Numbered from the stretch's first letter, positions 35,527 to 44,936 are shown. The stretch is 64,000 bases of DNA from UBA12481 sp942493265 (GCA_942493265.1 OW818688.1:3410001-3474000); one strand, 5' to 3'. Notes: generated by a model from the sequence alone, not told the origin. Numbers and translations are program-made.

Positions 35527-35982
35527 ATGCCTCCCCAAATTAAAAGGCTCGCATTGCTCTTTGTCATATTTATCGGACTTTTCTTCGTAGCCCGATATTT
35601 TTTAGTGCCGGAGTCATTTGGCGAATTCGGACACTACAGAGGGCTTTCACTAGTTGAGAACCAGGCTAAATTGCCGAAGTACGCCGGACAACTGGCTTGC
35701 GCGGATTGTCATGAGAACGAAACCAACCTGAAGGCACAGAATGAGCACAAATCCGTGTCGTGCGAAAGCTGTCATGGTGCAGGTATGGATCATATCAATT
35801 CCACGGATTCAATTATACACATGCAGGTACCGAAGAGCCGTGAGTTTTGTGCCGCATGCCATGCTGAAAATGCAGCGCGAAAAACCGACAACATCATTCA
35901 GATAGATGTCGCCAAACATAATCCTGAAGGTCTTTGCTTTGAATGTCATAATCCCCACAGTCCATGGCAAAATCTAAAATAG
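35527..35982 (+). CDS. membrane-anchored tetraheme c-type cytochrome
   Basis: 151 residues with an N-terminal membrane anchor (LALLFVIFIGLFFVARYFL) and four CxxCH heme sites: CADCH, CESCH, CAACH and CFECH, all expected in the periplasm. It is the first gene of a three-gene set with a ferredoxin-type and an NrfD-type subunit, suggesting transfer of electrons between the quinone pool and a periplasmic acceptor or donor. It overlaps the next gene by 19 nt. It is shorter than NrfH-like quinol dehydrogenases and lacks their full motif set, so a specific enzyme partner is not assigned. Confidence 0.88.
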   Translation: MPPQIKRLALLFVIFIGLFFVARYFLVPESFGEFGHYRGLSLVENQAKLPKYAGQLACADCHENETNLKAQNEHKSVSCESCHGAGMDHINSTDSIIHMQVPKSREFCAACHAENAARKTDNIIQIDVAKHNPEGLCFECHNPHSPWQNLK

Positions 35983-36728
35983 AATCGAGAAGGCGGTTCC
36001 TGACCAACGCCGCCCTCCTCAGCGGAGGGATCTTTGTTGCTGCAGGGTTGAAACCATTAGGGGCACTTTTGTATGCTACTGAGCGAAAAAATCCAACCGG
36101 CCCTTGGTATGGAATGGGGATTGACCTTGAAAAGTGCATTGGATGCGGCCGATGTGCAGATGCCTGTAAATCAGAGAATGGAGTATCGCGGGACCCTTTC
36201 TATTTCCGTACCTGGGTGGAGCAATATACCATCCTCAACGACGGAGGCATTCACATCATTTCCCCAAATGGTGGAATCGATGGTTTTACCCAAAAATTTC
36301 CGGGTGAAGATATTTTCAAATCCTTCTTCGTGCCGAAAATGTGCAACCATTGCGAAAAGTCGCCCTGTATTCAGGTTTGTCCGGTGGGTGCCACATACGA
36401 TAGCCCGGAGGGGGTTGTCCTGGTGGATCCCGACTACTGCATCGCCTGCCGGTATTGCGTTCAGGCATGCCCGTACGGATGCCGGTATATTGATCCCGAT
36501 CGGAAAGTGGTCGATAAATGTACGCTCTGCTATCATCGTATCACAAAGGGCATGCTCCCGGCATGCGTGGAGGTCTGCCCGAAAGGGGCTAAAATCTTTG
36601 GCAACCTGAATGATCCCCAAAGTGAATTGGTAAGGTTTAAGAAAGAATACTCCTGGCAAGTGCTTAAGCCCCATATGAATACGGATCCAAAAGTGTACTA
36701 CAATGGTTTAAGGGCGGAGGTCAGATAA
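35964..36728 (+). CDS. periplasmic four-cluster ferredoxin subunit with Tat-like signal (DsrO/NrfC type)
   Basis: 254 residues. A twin-arginine-type signal (SRRRFLTNAALLSGG) is followed by four cysteine groups for [4Fe-4S] clusters: CIGCGRCADAC, CNHCEKSPCIQVCP, CIACRYCVQACP, and CTLC with CVEVCP. This matches electron-transfer subunits such as DsrO, NrfC, HybA and PsrB. The pairing with an NrfD-type protein supports a periplasmic iron-sulfur link between quinol oxidation and the cytochrome. No molybdopterin catalytic subunit lies next to it. Confidence 0.92.
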   Translation: MAKSKIESRRRFLTNAALLSGGIFVAAGLKPLGALLYATERKNPTGPWYGMGIDLEKCIGCGRCADACKSENGVSRDPFYFRTWVEQYTILNDGGIHIISPNGGIDGFTQKFPGEDIFKSFFVPKMCNHCEKSPCIQVCPVGATYDSPEGVVLVDPDYCIACRYCVQACPYGCRYIDPDRKVVDKCTLCYHRITKGMLPACVEVCPKGAKIFGNLNDPQSELVRFKKEYSWQVLKPHMNTDPKVYYNGLRAEVR

Positions 36729-36729
36729 T

Positions 36730-37920
36730 ATGAATCCACATCATTTACATCTTTATGATATGCTGTCCAGAATGGATGGCTTCATCTACCCGAATGAGAT
36801 CGAACTGAACTGGAGCGTTCTCATCGTCTTGTATCCGTATATAACCGGGCTTGTTGCCGGTGCATTTATTTTGGCCTCGCTTGAAAGGGTATTTAAAATT
36901 AAGGTTTTGCGGCCGACTTATACAATTGCCCTGTTAACCGCACTTGCATTCATGCTTGTGGCCACGCTTCCGCTGATCAGCCATCTCGGACAACCTCAGC
37001 GCTTTTATGAGATTATGGTCACCCCGCATTTCACTTCGGCCATGGCGATCTTTGGATTTGTTTACCTCTGGTATCTGATGGTAGTTCTGCTTTTAGAGAT
37101 TTGGCTCGACTACCGGCGCGATCTGGTACTTTGGTCGCAGGAGAAAAAGGGCGTCATGAAAAGAGTGTATAAAATTCTGACCCTCGGAGTGACCGACCTT
37201 TCACCCAGTGCTTTGAAATGGGATGATAAGCTGGGATATGCGGTCACGATAATCGGGATACCCTCAGCTTTCCTCCTTCATGGATACGTGGGATTTATTT
37301 TCGGTTCGGTTAAAGCTAATCCTTGGTGGTCAACGGTTTTAATGCCGGTAATTTTTATTTTTTCAGCCATCGTTTCAGGGATTGCCCTGGTAATGCTGGT
37401 TTACATGATGATAAATTATGTACGCAAACAGGTGATCGACATGAACTGCCTGGATTCAATTGCCAAATATTTGCTGGTAGCATTAATTCTGGATTTTGCT
37501 TTGGAAGGTCTCGACCAGATCCACCGTATTTATGAGGCCGAAGAATCCTTCCAGATTCTTGACCTGCTCGTGAAGGGAAAGCTAACCTACACGCTCTTCC
37601 TTTTTCAGTGGGGATTGGGTATGTTGGTCCCTATGCTGACCCTGGGCTATTTGCAGTTATTCAAATCGAATCCTCGCCTGAAGCGGATTCTATATATGGG
37701 AACCAGCATACTGGTCCTGGTCGGTATCTTTTTTATGCGATGGAACGTTGTTATTGGCGGACAGCTGTTCTCAAAAAGCTTTTATGGTTTCACAGCCTTC
37801 AAACTCAAACTGATCGGGACCGAGGGAGTTCTCATGGCAAGCGTTTGGGTGGTTTTACCTTTCCTGATACTTATGGGTCTATTATGGCTTTTACCGCCGT
37901 GGAAGAGGCATCCGGAGTAA
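36730..37920 (+). CDS. NrfD/PsrC-type integral membrane subunit
   Basis: 396-residue hydrophobic protein with about nine to ten membrane helices, starting 1 nt after the ferredoxin stop. Segments such as YITGLVAGAFILASLERVF, LISHLGQPQRFYEIM and IPSAFLLHGYVGFIFG fit the NrfD family, which binds menaquinone and passes electrons to the iron-sulfur subunit. Together with the two upstream genes it forms a compact quinone-linked redox module. Direction of electron flow and the terminal partner cannot be told from sequence. Confidence 0.88.
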   Translation: MNPHHLHLYDMLSRMDGFIYPNEIELNWSVLIVLYPYITGLVAGAFILASLERVFKIKVLRPTYTIALLTALAFMLVATLPLISHLGQPQRFYEIMVTPHFTSAMAIFGFVYLWYLMVVLLLEIWLDYRRDLVLWSQEKKGVMKRVYKILTLGVTDLSPSALKWDDKLGYAVTIIGIPSAFLLHGYVGFIFGSVKANPWWSTVLMPVIFIFSAIVSGIALVMLVYMMINYVRKQVIDMNCLDSIAKYLLVALILDFALEGLDQIHRIYEAEESFQILDLLVKGKLTYTLFLFQWGLGMLVPMLTLGYLQLFKSNPRLKRILYMGTSILVLVGIFFMRWNVVIGGQLFSKSFYGFTAFKLKLIGTEGVLMASVWVVLPFLILMGLLWLLPPWKRHPE

Positions 37921-37945
37921 GTACCGGTGATAACAATCAGATTTC

Positions 37946-38665
37946 CTAAATAACCCGGTAAAGTGCCGTGCACCCGTATATTCCGTAAAATGTATAATGC
38001 ATGGGATCCAGCTCTTTGGTAACGGCTTGATATACACCGTAATAATTGATTTTTGAATCCCTGTTGCGGGCATCATTAAAATCATGGAACAGGCAGAATC
38101 CTCCTTTTTCCATCACCTTGTATAGTTCACGGCAAACCGAAAGTACCGGATCGTAGGCATGGGAATGATCAATAAATGCAAATCCAAACTTTTTGCCCTC
38201 TTGGGAGAAGGATTTTACAGCCCCGGTTGCCTCGGCACAAATGCAGGTTACCCCGCGGGATAATCCTTTTAAGCGGAGATTTTGGCGGGTTTTAACAATG
38301 CATTCCTGGTTGAGGTCAATCGTGTAAATGCGTTTAGGGTTGGGTGACCGCCGGCTGGCCTGTGAAAGTATGGTGGTGCTCAACCCATGGTAGCACCCCA
38401 GCTCCAGTATGTCGCCCTCTACAGAGTAAGCCATTTCGTACAATTTCAGGGCATCGGCCCTGCGTAGCCAACCCTCGATGATTGACCCTCCCCACCAGCG
38501 GCCATTCCTGATTTGGATGAGAACATCCTCCGTAGCCGGACAGGTTGCAAAATATTCATGCCGGTCATCTATATAGTTTCCATTGTATTCAAAGGTGGGG
38601 CGGAATTCCGGAAAGTATGACCCCAACTCACTTAATTGCAGGAATGTTTCAGGATGGATATTCAT
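37946..38665 (-). CDS. class I SAM-dependent methyltransferase
   Basis: 239 residues from ATG 38665 (a GTG at 38692 is the alternative). The AdoMet-binding fold is marked by GDILELGCYHGLSTTILSQ, KRIYTIDLNQECIVKTRQNL, FGFAFIDHSHAYDPVLSVC and KGGFCLFHDFNDA, of the Methyltransf_24 kind. The substrate is unknown; relatives modify sugars, small molecules or surface components. It stands alone between the redox operon and the mannosidase. Confidence 0.8.
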   Translation of the reverse strand: MNIHPETFLQLSELGSYFPEFRPTFEYNGNYIDDRHEYFATCPATEDVLIQIRNGRWWGGSIIEGWLRRADALKLYEMAYSVEGDILELGCYHGLSTTILSQASRRSPNPKRIYTIDLNQECIVKTRQNLRLKGLSRGVTCICAEATGAVKSFSQEGKKFGFAFIDHSHAYDPVLSVCRELYKVMEKGGFCLFHDFNDARNRDSKINYYGVYQAVTKELDPMHYTFYGIYGCTALYRVI

Positions 38666-38810
38666 AAGCTGTACGGCCTGATCGCTAAACACTGTTGTTT
38701 AAGTGGTAATGATAAGGAAAAGTCGGGATTCCGGTAATCAGTGAAGTGAAAAATTGACTGAAATATTACCGGATTGATTAGTTTAGCTTATTGAAACAAA
38801 CCTCTTGACT

Positions 38811-41800
38811 ATGAAACGCCTCATCCTTTTCATTTTTGCCTTTTCTGTCCCGGTTTTATTGGCTGATGCTCAGTCCAGCCTGAAGGATATTATTAAAAGC
38901 CAGTCAAGTATTGCCGGCGAATTGCGTAATCCGGCTGAAGGCTTTGGTCGCAAATTATCGGGCGAGGATATCACCTACGGAAGTACCAGACAGGATTGCC
39001 AGAATGCGCTTCTGGTAAGGGCTACCGACGGATTCATGACGATCAGCTGGGAAACCCCGCAGATTAAAATCGATCCTGCGACCAAAGAGGTTGAATTTTT
39101 CCTGATCGCCGGATTGAGTTTGCAGGGGTATGATATTAAAGGTGTCGATCCTGGTTTTCAGGTATTTATAAATGATAAGCCGTTATTTCACTTTAAAAAC
39201 AGTATGGGTGAAAACTGGACCATAACTGGTCCTGAGGCCAGCCGGATGATTTTCCAGACTGTATTTAAAGATCAGGCCAATGATGGATTCGGGTATGCCC
39301 GCATCGTATTGCCCGTGAGCATGCTGGAAGGCGGAAAGCCTGTCCAGGTTAAAATTGTCGGGGATGCTGCCGGATCCAGGCACTGGTTCATGGTTTTCCA
39401 ATGTACCGATGGACTGGATTGGTTCCTCAGAAAGACCGCCATAGATGGATGGTTCGATGTGCAATTGACCCATTCGGAAGGGAAATGGAACGGGGTATTG
39501 ACAGCTCCCGAAAACCTTGCCGGTGAAACGTTCAAACTCATCACTAATTCCAATACGCCACAAAAAATAGCTCTTATTAAAAAGGGAAATGATGTTTCGG
39601 GGAGATTTGTCCTGAATACAAAGGATTCCCTTTTTTCAATCCTTATGCCCGGAAATATTGAGATTAAGGATATTAAAGCCGGAAAAGCAGATTCAAAAAG
39701 CATTATCCGGTCCGACAGGCTGATCAGTTACCAGTCAGCACAGACCGGTCCCCAAAACTGGCAGATTCAGTTTCAGACGGCTTCCAGCTCCATCTCTGCG
39801 GAACTTCATAATATTGCTGATTCTGAAATCGGCAGGGGTACCATGATGATCATGGCCTCCTCGCACCAGGATATCGCCTGGATGGATTCTCCCCAGGCAT
39901 GCGTGGAAAACCGTGATAACCTGCTGATCACTCCGGCACTGAAAAAGCTGGAGGAGAATCCGCTGTATTACAATGATATGGAAGATATTCTCATCCTCAG
40001 GGAATATCTGATCCGGCATCCGGAGAAAAAGGAATTGATATACAATCTCACTAAGGAGGGCAGGCTCACCTGGGGAGCTTCGTACATGCAGCCCTATGAA
40101 GAGATGTTTTCCGGAGAAGCACTTATCCGTCAGTTTTACCTGGGCAGAAAGTGGTTCCGGAAAGAATTCCCGGGCTGTGATGCCCGGATTTACTGGAATG
40201 TGGATGTTCCGGGACGAACGCTGCAAATGCCCCAGATCCTGGCAAAGAGCGGCGTGGATTACATGATCATCAGCCGGCATGATAAAGGACTGTTCAATTG
40301 GCTGTCGCCGGATGGTTCAAAAATTTTAACCTATTCGCCTGGCCATTACTATAATGACTATGTCAATCTGAAGAAGGGGTTCTTTGAATCGGTCCGCCAT
40401 TTTTCGATTCAGACCGATTTTTGGGATAATTATTATACCAAAACAACGGTAAACCCGGTAATGCCGGTATTGTCGGATGCTGATATGGCAGTGCCTGATT
40501 CCTATTTTGATTATATAGATACCTGGAATTCTCTGAAAGATTCAACGCTCAAACTTCCTGACCTGGTGCACACAACCGCTGAAAAGTTTCTGGATGCTGC
40601 TGTGGCAACCGGTACTTATTTCCCCAGTATCCAGGGCGAACGGCCAGCCGTTTGGCTGTATATTCACGGACCTTCACATTATGAGGCGCTGAAAGCCGGA
40701 AGGAGCGCTGGAATATTACTGCCTGCCGCCGAAAAAATGGCCAGCATGCGTGCTTCCCTGAAGGGGAACTGGGATGATTATCCAATGGAAAGACTACAGA
40801 AAGCATGGGAATCAGCAATATATCCTGATCATGGATGGGGCGGGAAGAATGGGGATATCACCGATCAAACCTTTCTGGATAAATTCCGTGAAGCCGATCA
40901 GATCGCAAAATCTGTGATCGCGGAGACAACAAATGATATAGCTTCCAACATCGGTTTTGAAGCAAAAGGGATTCCACTGGTGGTTTTCAATTCTTTAGCC
41001 TGGGAAAGATCTGATCCGCTTGAGGTGAGGCTGAACTTTCCGGATAAAAAGCTTAAGGCAATCAGCCTGACAGATCAGCAGGGCAAGCCTGTGGGTTTTC
41101 AGCTGACGGGAAAGGGTGAATATTATCCCTCCGGGTACCTGAAATCTGCTGTGGTGGCATTTATAGCCGAAAATATCCCTTCCATGGGTTATTTGACCTA
41201 CTATGTGTCTCCGGCCAAAAAAATGACGGATTCGGCCGTTCATGCATACGGAGCGGGCATTGTTGAAACCAGATACTTCACGGTGAAATTTGGTGGAGGC
41301 GGAATTGAATCCCTTTTTGATAAAGATCTGCAAAAGGAAGTTTTGAAAACGGATCAGTTTATGGCCGGAGAATTGTTTTCCATGCGCTCAGCCGGTAATG
41401 GAGCAGGAGAATTTTCGGATATTCAACAGCCTGACATGGAAGGATTTGAGAAACCCGGCGACGGACGCTTGTGGAATATCCGGGAATCCGGTCCGGTTCG
41501 GATGGTGATCGACGGATATGCAAAGATGAAGCATAATGATGCAAGGGTTACCTATATCCTTTACCTGAATCTAAAACGGATCGATGTTAAGGTTGAACTC
41601 ATCGACTGGGATGGTACAGCCTACCGGGAGTTCAGGCTTGCTTTTCCGGCCAGGCTGCAAAACCCGGAGATTTCCTATGAAGTTCCGTTCGGTGTGGTCA
41701 GGGTGGGGAAGGGCGAGCTTGCCCAGGCTGCCGGTGAGCGGTATACAACCTTATGCAAGGATGTGCACCCGAGAGGGATCGGCAACTGGATCAGCGCCAG

Positions 41801-42353
41801 TGACAGTGATATCGGCTTAACGATTTCATCGGGCGTTGCGGTTTGGGATTATGTGAACATGACCAATCTTACAACTGATGCCACGCTCCTGCAGCCCATA
41901 TTGCTTGCCTCGAGGCAGAGCTGTCATGGTGAAGGCCCTCTGTATCATCAGAAGGGAAGCCATACCATGGAATTCAGCCTGTTTACCCATCAACCAGGCT
42001 GGCAGAACGGCTACCGACAGGCTTTACAGGCTAATGAAAAGCTGACAGCTGTTTTTAACCCTGACGTAAAATCGGCTATTCTGCCTGTGCGGTTCTCATT
42101 CCTTTCAGTCGACAATCCCCATGCGATCGTTAGTGCAATTAAAAAATCTGATGATGATAATAGTATGATTATCAGGCTATACGATCAGGAAGGCCGTGAC
42201 AGGAAGGTTAACCTTAACCTGTTTGGAAACCCCAAAACGGTGGAGCACACCAACCTGATTGAAGAGGATGGTGTAGCATTTCCAAAAACAGATAAGGGAT
42301 TACGTGTTAACCTCGGTCATCACGCGATAGAAACCTTCAAAATCAGGTTTTAG
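38811..42353 (+). CDS. large secreted alpha-mannosidase, glycoside hydrolase family 38
   Basis: 1180 residues with signal peptide MKRLILFIFAFSVPVLLADAQ from ATG 38811 (TTG 38805 rejected). An N-terminal beta-rich domain (about 30-340) precedes the GH38 catalytic domain with the metal-binding MASSHQDIAWMDSP, the probable nucleophile aspartate in YWNVDVPGRTLQMPQIL, GERPAVWLYIHGPSHYEA and HGWGGKNGDITDQTF. C-terminal beta-sandwich domains follow (VVFNSLAWERSDPLEVRL, ending AIETFKIRF). It probably acts in the periplasm or at the surface on alpha-mannose glycans. It is not flanked by SusC/SusD or regulator genes, so it is not part of an obvious polysaccharide-utilisation locus. It overlaps the flavoprotein gene by 11 bp at its end. 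Confidence 0.9.
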   Translation: MKRLILFIFAFSVPVLLADAQSSLKDIIKSQSSIAGELRNPAEGFGRKLSGEDITYGSTRQDCQNALLVRATDGFMTISWETPQIKIDPATKEVEFFLIAGLSLQGYDIKGVDPGFQVFINDKPLFHFKNSMGENWTITGPEASRMIFQTVFKDQANDGFGYARIVLPVSMLEGGKPVQVKIVGDAAGSRHWFMVFQCTDGLDWFLRKTAIDGWFDVQLTHSEGKWNGVLTAPENLAGETFKLITNSNTPQKIALIKKGNDVSGRFVLNTKDSLFSILMPGNIEIKDIKAGKADSKSIIRSDRLISYQSAQTGPQNWQIQFQTASSSISAELHNIADSEIGRGTMMIMASSHQDIAWMDSPQACVENRDNLLITPALKKLEENPLYYNDMEDILILREYLIRHPEKKELIYNLTKEGRLTWGASYMQPYEEMFSGEALIRQFYLGRKWFRKEFPGCDARIYWNVDVPGRTLQMPQILAKSGVDYMIISRHDKGLFNWLSPDGSKILTYSPGHYYNDYVNLKKGFFESVRHFSIQTDFWDNYYTKTTVNPVMPVLSDADMAVPDSYFDYIDTWNSLKDSTLKLPDLVHTTAEKFLDAAVATGTYFPSIQGERPAVWLYIHGPSHYEALKAGRSAGILLPAAEKMASMRASLKGNWDDYPMERLQKAWESAIYPDHGWGGKNGDITDQTFLDKFREADQIAKSVIAETTNDIASNIGFEAKGIPLVVFNSLAWERSDPLEVRLNFPDKKLKAISLTDQQGKPVGFQLTGKGEYYPSGYLKSAVVAFIAENIPSMGYLTYYVSPAKKMTDSAVHAYGAGIVETRYFTVKFGGGGIESLFDKDLQKEVLKTDQFMAGELFSMRSAGNGAGEFSDIQQPDMEGFEKPGDGRLWNIRESGPVRMVIDGYAKMKHNDARVTYILYLNLKRIDVKVELIDWDGTAYREFRLAFPARLQNPEISYEVPFGVVRVGKGELAQAAGERYTTLCKDVHPRGIGNWISASDSDIGLTISSGVAVWDYVNMTNLTTDATLLQPILLASRQSCHGEGPLYHQKGSHTMEFSLFTHQPGWQNGYRQALQANEKLTAVFNPDVKSAILPVRFSFLSVDNPHAIVSAIKKSDDDNSMIIRLYDQEGRDRKVNLNLFGNPKTVEHTNLIEEDGVAFPKTDKGLRVNLGHHAIETFKIRF

Positions 42354-42924
42354 ATACTTTTTCGAGAAGCCAGGCCATGTTTTCACCAAGAGTTTTCAAG
42401 GTTTGAATTCCTTCGGCATCGTCGAGTACTTCTCCCGGGTTTCTTCCGATCCCCTGGTTCCAGTAACTGGAGCTGACCACCATGATCTGGGAAATGGTAA
42501 AGAAATTATTGATGGAATTGAATGTCTCCAGTGCTCCGTTTCGCCTGACTGCCACTATTGAGGCACCCAGCTTCCGTTTCAGGGGATGGTCGTTTGCACC
42601 GTTCACCAGACAGGCCCTGTCGATAAAGGCTTTCAGCTGGGAGGTCATGCCGCCTACATATACTGGCGAAGCCAGCAGTATTCCGTCAGCCTGCACGCAT
42701 TTTTCAAATGTTTCGTTGAATTCATCATCATAAAAAATGCATGAGTTATTCTTCATCTGCCGGCAGGAATAGCAGGCCTTGCAGCCCGAAAGGTTCCGGT
42801 ATCCGATCTGGATCATCTCGGTTTCAATATTATGCCGGTTTAAAACCTCAAATACCATGTTAATCAGCATGGTAGTATTGCCATTGATTCTTGGGCTGCC
42901 GTTAATTGCAATAACCTTTGCCAT
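42343..42924 (-). CDS. flavodoxin-fold oxidoreductase with iron-sulfur-flavoprotein cysteine motif
   Basis: 193 residues from ATG 42924 (a start 21 nt upstream is rejected as it lies in the preceding gene). FMN-binding SPRINGNTTMLI and ASPVYVGGMTSQLKAFIDR mark the NADPH-dependent FMN reductase / flavodoxin family. Cysteines in GCKACYSCRQMKNNSC follow the compact CxxCxxCx7C spacing of iron-sulfur flavoproteins, so a 4Fe-4S cluster is likely. The ATG overlaps the FISUMP stop by 1 nt (TAATG), so it is coupled to it; the functional link is unclear. Confidence 0.85.
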   Translation of the reverse strand: MAKVIAINGSPRINGNTTMLINMVFEVLNRHNIETEMIQIGYRNLSGCKACYSCRQMKNNSCIFYDDEFNETFEKCVQADGILLASPVYVGGMTSQLKAFIDRACLVNGANDHPLKRKLGASIVAVRRNGALETFNSINNFFTISQIMVVSSSYWNQGIGRNPGEVLDDAEGIQTLKTLGENMAWLLEKVSKT

Positions 42925-44297
42925 TATTGTGCGTTTTTGATGCAACGAACACTTAAAGCGGTTTTCTTCGAGAAGTGACTTTTTAGCAATCTTCCGTTAC
43001 AGGCGGCAATTTCACGCAGGTAACCTTCATTATACTCTTCATAAATATAGGACGATGACTGCCACCAGTAACCGCTGGCTTCGAAGCTGAAAAATTGACC
43101 CATGGCATGGCGGTTTCCGGCAAAATATCCTTCAAACCCGCTGACACCTCCTATTTTCATTTTTTCTCCGGCATCCCCGTAAATGTAGAAATTGTTTAAC
43201 CCTGCCCAATCGTCGTTGCCAGGCATATGCCAGCCATCCGGACAGATTCCCTGCGTAAACTCCACATTGGAATACCCCATGGCCTCGTCCCAATCGTACA
43301 AACCACCATAAAGTTTGCAGTTTTCAATCTTATTGTCGAAGCAATACTTCTCGGTAATACCGTTGTTGGCAAGATTGGAGTGTATCTCATTACTGGCAGT
43401 GCTGGTAACCTGGCGACCCACGTTAAGGTTTTTTGCCATCCAGCATTGTTCCCCGATCTGGACCGTGGGGTAAATATTGCCATCAGCATCAGTCACAGTT
43501 GGGGCATTCGGACAAGGATTTTTACTGACCTGGAAGAATGCTATGTCGAGATCGTCGTGGGAGTTGCCACACTTTCCGGCGATGGTCCACCTGATGGTAA
43601 ACTCCAGATTGGCGGAATCCTTGATAAACCATGTTTTAGCGGAATGGATATCGGAAAAATGGCCGAATGAACCGTTTACAATTGACCAGGTTCCCTGACC
43701 ATTTTCCGGGATATTTGCATCGAGAAGAATGGAATCAGCCGCAACGAATGGCTGGTCGGGGCCTGCTGATGCACGGTTAGGGGCACCTGCCACCCGAATC
43801 ATCGTGAAAGCAGTATCTGCACACTGGGTTTGAGTATCACTGTAACGGTAGTAAACCTTGTGTAATCCGATGCCGGCGGCGAGCGGACTGAATTTTCCGT
43901 CGATTACGCCATCTCCCCAGTATGAACCCCCTGCAGGCGTTCCGGTCACCAGCGGGAACGCAGTCTCATTTTCGCAAACTGAATCCTTCAGAACCAGGCT
44001 TACAACGGGTAATTCATTGATCATCAGTAGAATTACGTCTGAGTAGTAAGGATTACAGGTTCCTTCGGTAATTTCGGAACGATACCATGCAGGTTCAACG
44101 CCGATAATCATCAGGGTATCACTTTTCGACCCGGATAGGGTAGTCCAGTCGACCCCGTTATAGGATTTCTGCCAGCTTAACTTGCCGCGGTACTCTGGCA
44201 AAACAAAATGAACAGTATCCTGCCGGCACACAAACTGCTGACTGTAAGCCGATACTACAATGAATAATGATAGGAGTATTATGATTGTTCTTTTCAT
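42924..44297 (-). CDS. FISUMP-domain secreted protein with Ig/PKD-like N-terminal domains
   Basis: 457 residues with a signal peptide (MKRTIIILLSLFIVVSAYSQ) that lacks a lipobox. The N-terminal part holds Ig-like/gliding-protein-type repeats (VCENETAFPLVTGTPAGG, SAGPDQPFVAADSILLDANI). The C-terminal FISUMP domain has VQIGEQCWMAKNLNVG, YGGLYDWDEAMGY, GICPDGWHMPGNDDWAGL, GYWWQSSSYIYEEYNEG and ALSVRCIKNAQ. No C-terminal T9SS sorting domain is seen. It lies 12 nt after the T9SS-cargo gene. Confidence 0.85.
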   Translation of the reverse strand: MKRTIIILLSLFIVVSAYSQQFVCRQDTVHFVLPEYRGKLSWQKSYNGVDWTTLSGSKSDTLMIIGVEPAWYRSEITEGTCNPYYSDVILLMINELPVVSLVLKDSVCENETAFPLVTGTPAGGSYWGDGVIDGKFSPLAAGIGLHKVYYRYSDTQTQCADTAFTMIRVAGAPNRASAGPDQPFVAADSILLDANIPENGQGTWSIVNGSFGHFSDIHSAKTWFIKDSANLEFTIRWTIAGKCGNSHDDLDIAFFQVSKNPCPNAPTVTDADGNIYPTVQIGEQCWMAKNLNVGRQVTSTASNEIHSNLANNGITEKYCFDNKIENCKLYGGLYDWDEAMGYSNVEFTQGICPDGWHMPGNDDWAGLNNFYIYGDAGEKMKIGGVSGFEGYFAGNRHAMGQFFSFEASGYWWQSSSYIYEEYNEGYLREIAACNGRLLKSHFSKKTALSVRCIKNAQ

Positions 44298-44309
44298 AGT
44301 GTTTTCTAC

Positions 44310-44936
44310 TTATCTGACTATCAATCTGTGAGTAAATACCCGGTTGGAAAGAGTAACCTTGAGAAAATAAATGCCTGGTTCCTTAATATTGGTTTCCATT
44401 ACAATATCGGATGCAATATCGCCCGGCCGGTATTCATTAGTGTGCAGAACCTGTCCAAGCCGGTTCAAAACATCAATCCTCTGTATGTGAGCACTCAGCG
44501 AACTCAGTCCGCCAATGGTAAAAGTTCCGTTTGAAGGGTTGGGGTATACCGTGATAACCTGATTCAGGTTTTGTGCATTAGTACCGAGGCAGGCATCTAC
44601 ATGGACAGTGACCTGGCTCACTGAAGTACAACCGTGCTTGTCAGATACCGTTAATGTATAAGACATTGATTCACTTAAAATTGCGGTGGGATTGGATGAT
44701 GTGGGATCATTCAGTCCGATTGCCGGCGACCACAGATAGAAGTATGAATTGTTTCCCCCTGTGGCACTCGGATTTCCTCCGAGAATGACCGGGTGATTGG
44801 TGCAAACAAGAGTATCTTTTCCGGCGGAGGCAGTCAGAATTGCCGGCTGTGACAGATTCACACGGATGAATTCCTGACCAAAGGCCAGGTTTGCCAAACC
44901 ATTCGTGATGACTAAAACGATGAGAAATTTTCGCAT
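44310..44936 (-). CDS. secreted protein with PKD-like domain and T9SS type A sorting domain
   Basis: 208 residues: signal peptide MRKFLIVLVITNGLANLAFGQ, a PKD/gliding-type domain (SAGKDTLVCTNHPVILGG...YLWSPAIGLNDPTSSNPTA), and a C-terminal sorting domain for type IX secretion (ITVYPNPSNGTFTI, RLGQVLHTNEY, GIYFLKVTLSNRVFTHRLIVR). It is expected to be exported across the outer membrane and cell-surface attached. A full promoter match precedes it and it heads the operon with FISUMP and flavoprotein genes. Confidence 0.88.
   Translation of the reverse strand: MRKFLIVLVITNGLANLAFGQEFIRVNLSQPAILTASAGKDTLVCTNHPVILGGNPSATGGNNSYFYLWSPAIGLNDPTSSNPTAILSESMSYTLTVSDKHGCTSVSQVTVHVDACLGTNAQNLNQVITVYPNPSNGTFTIGGLSSLSAHIQRIDVLNRLGQVLHTNEYRPGDIASDIVMETNIKEPGIYFLKVTLSNRVFTHRLIVR

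Noticed and set aside
36073..36609. Plus-strand 178-codon frame inside the ferredoxin gene
   Set aside because: Out-of-frame shadow; the four cysteine clusters are in the chosen frame.
38811..42353. Polysaccharide-utilisation locus around the GH38 enzyme
   Set aside because: No SusC/SusD pair, other glycosidase or hybrid regulator adjoins the gene.
30637..44297. Diversity-generating retroelement with FISUMP targets
   Set aside because: No reverse transcriptase, accessory gene or template repeat found here; kept only as a question for the rest of the genome.
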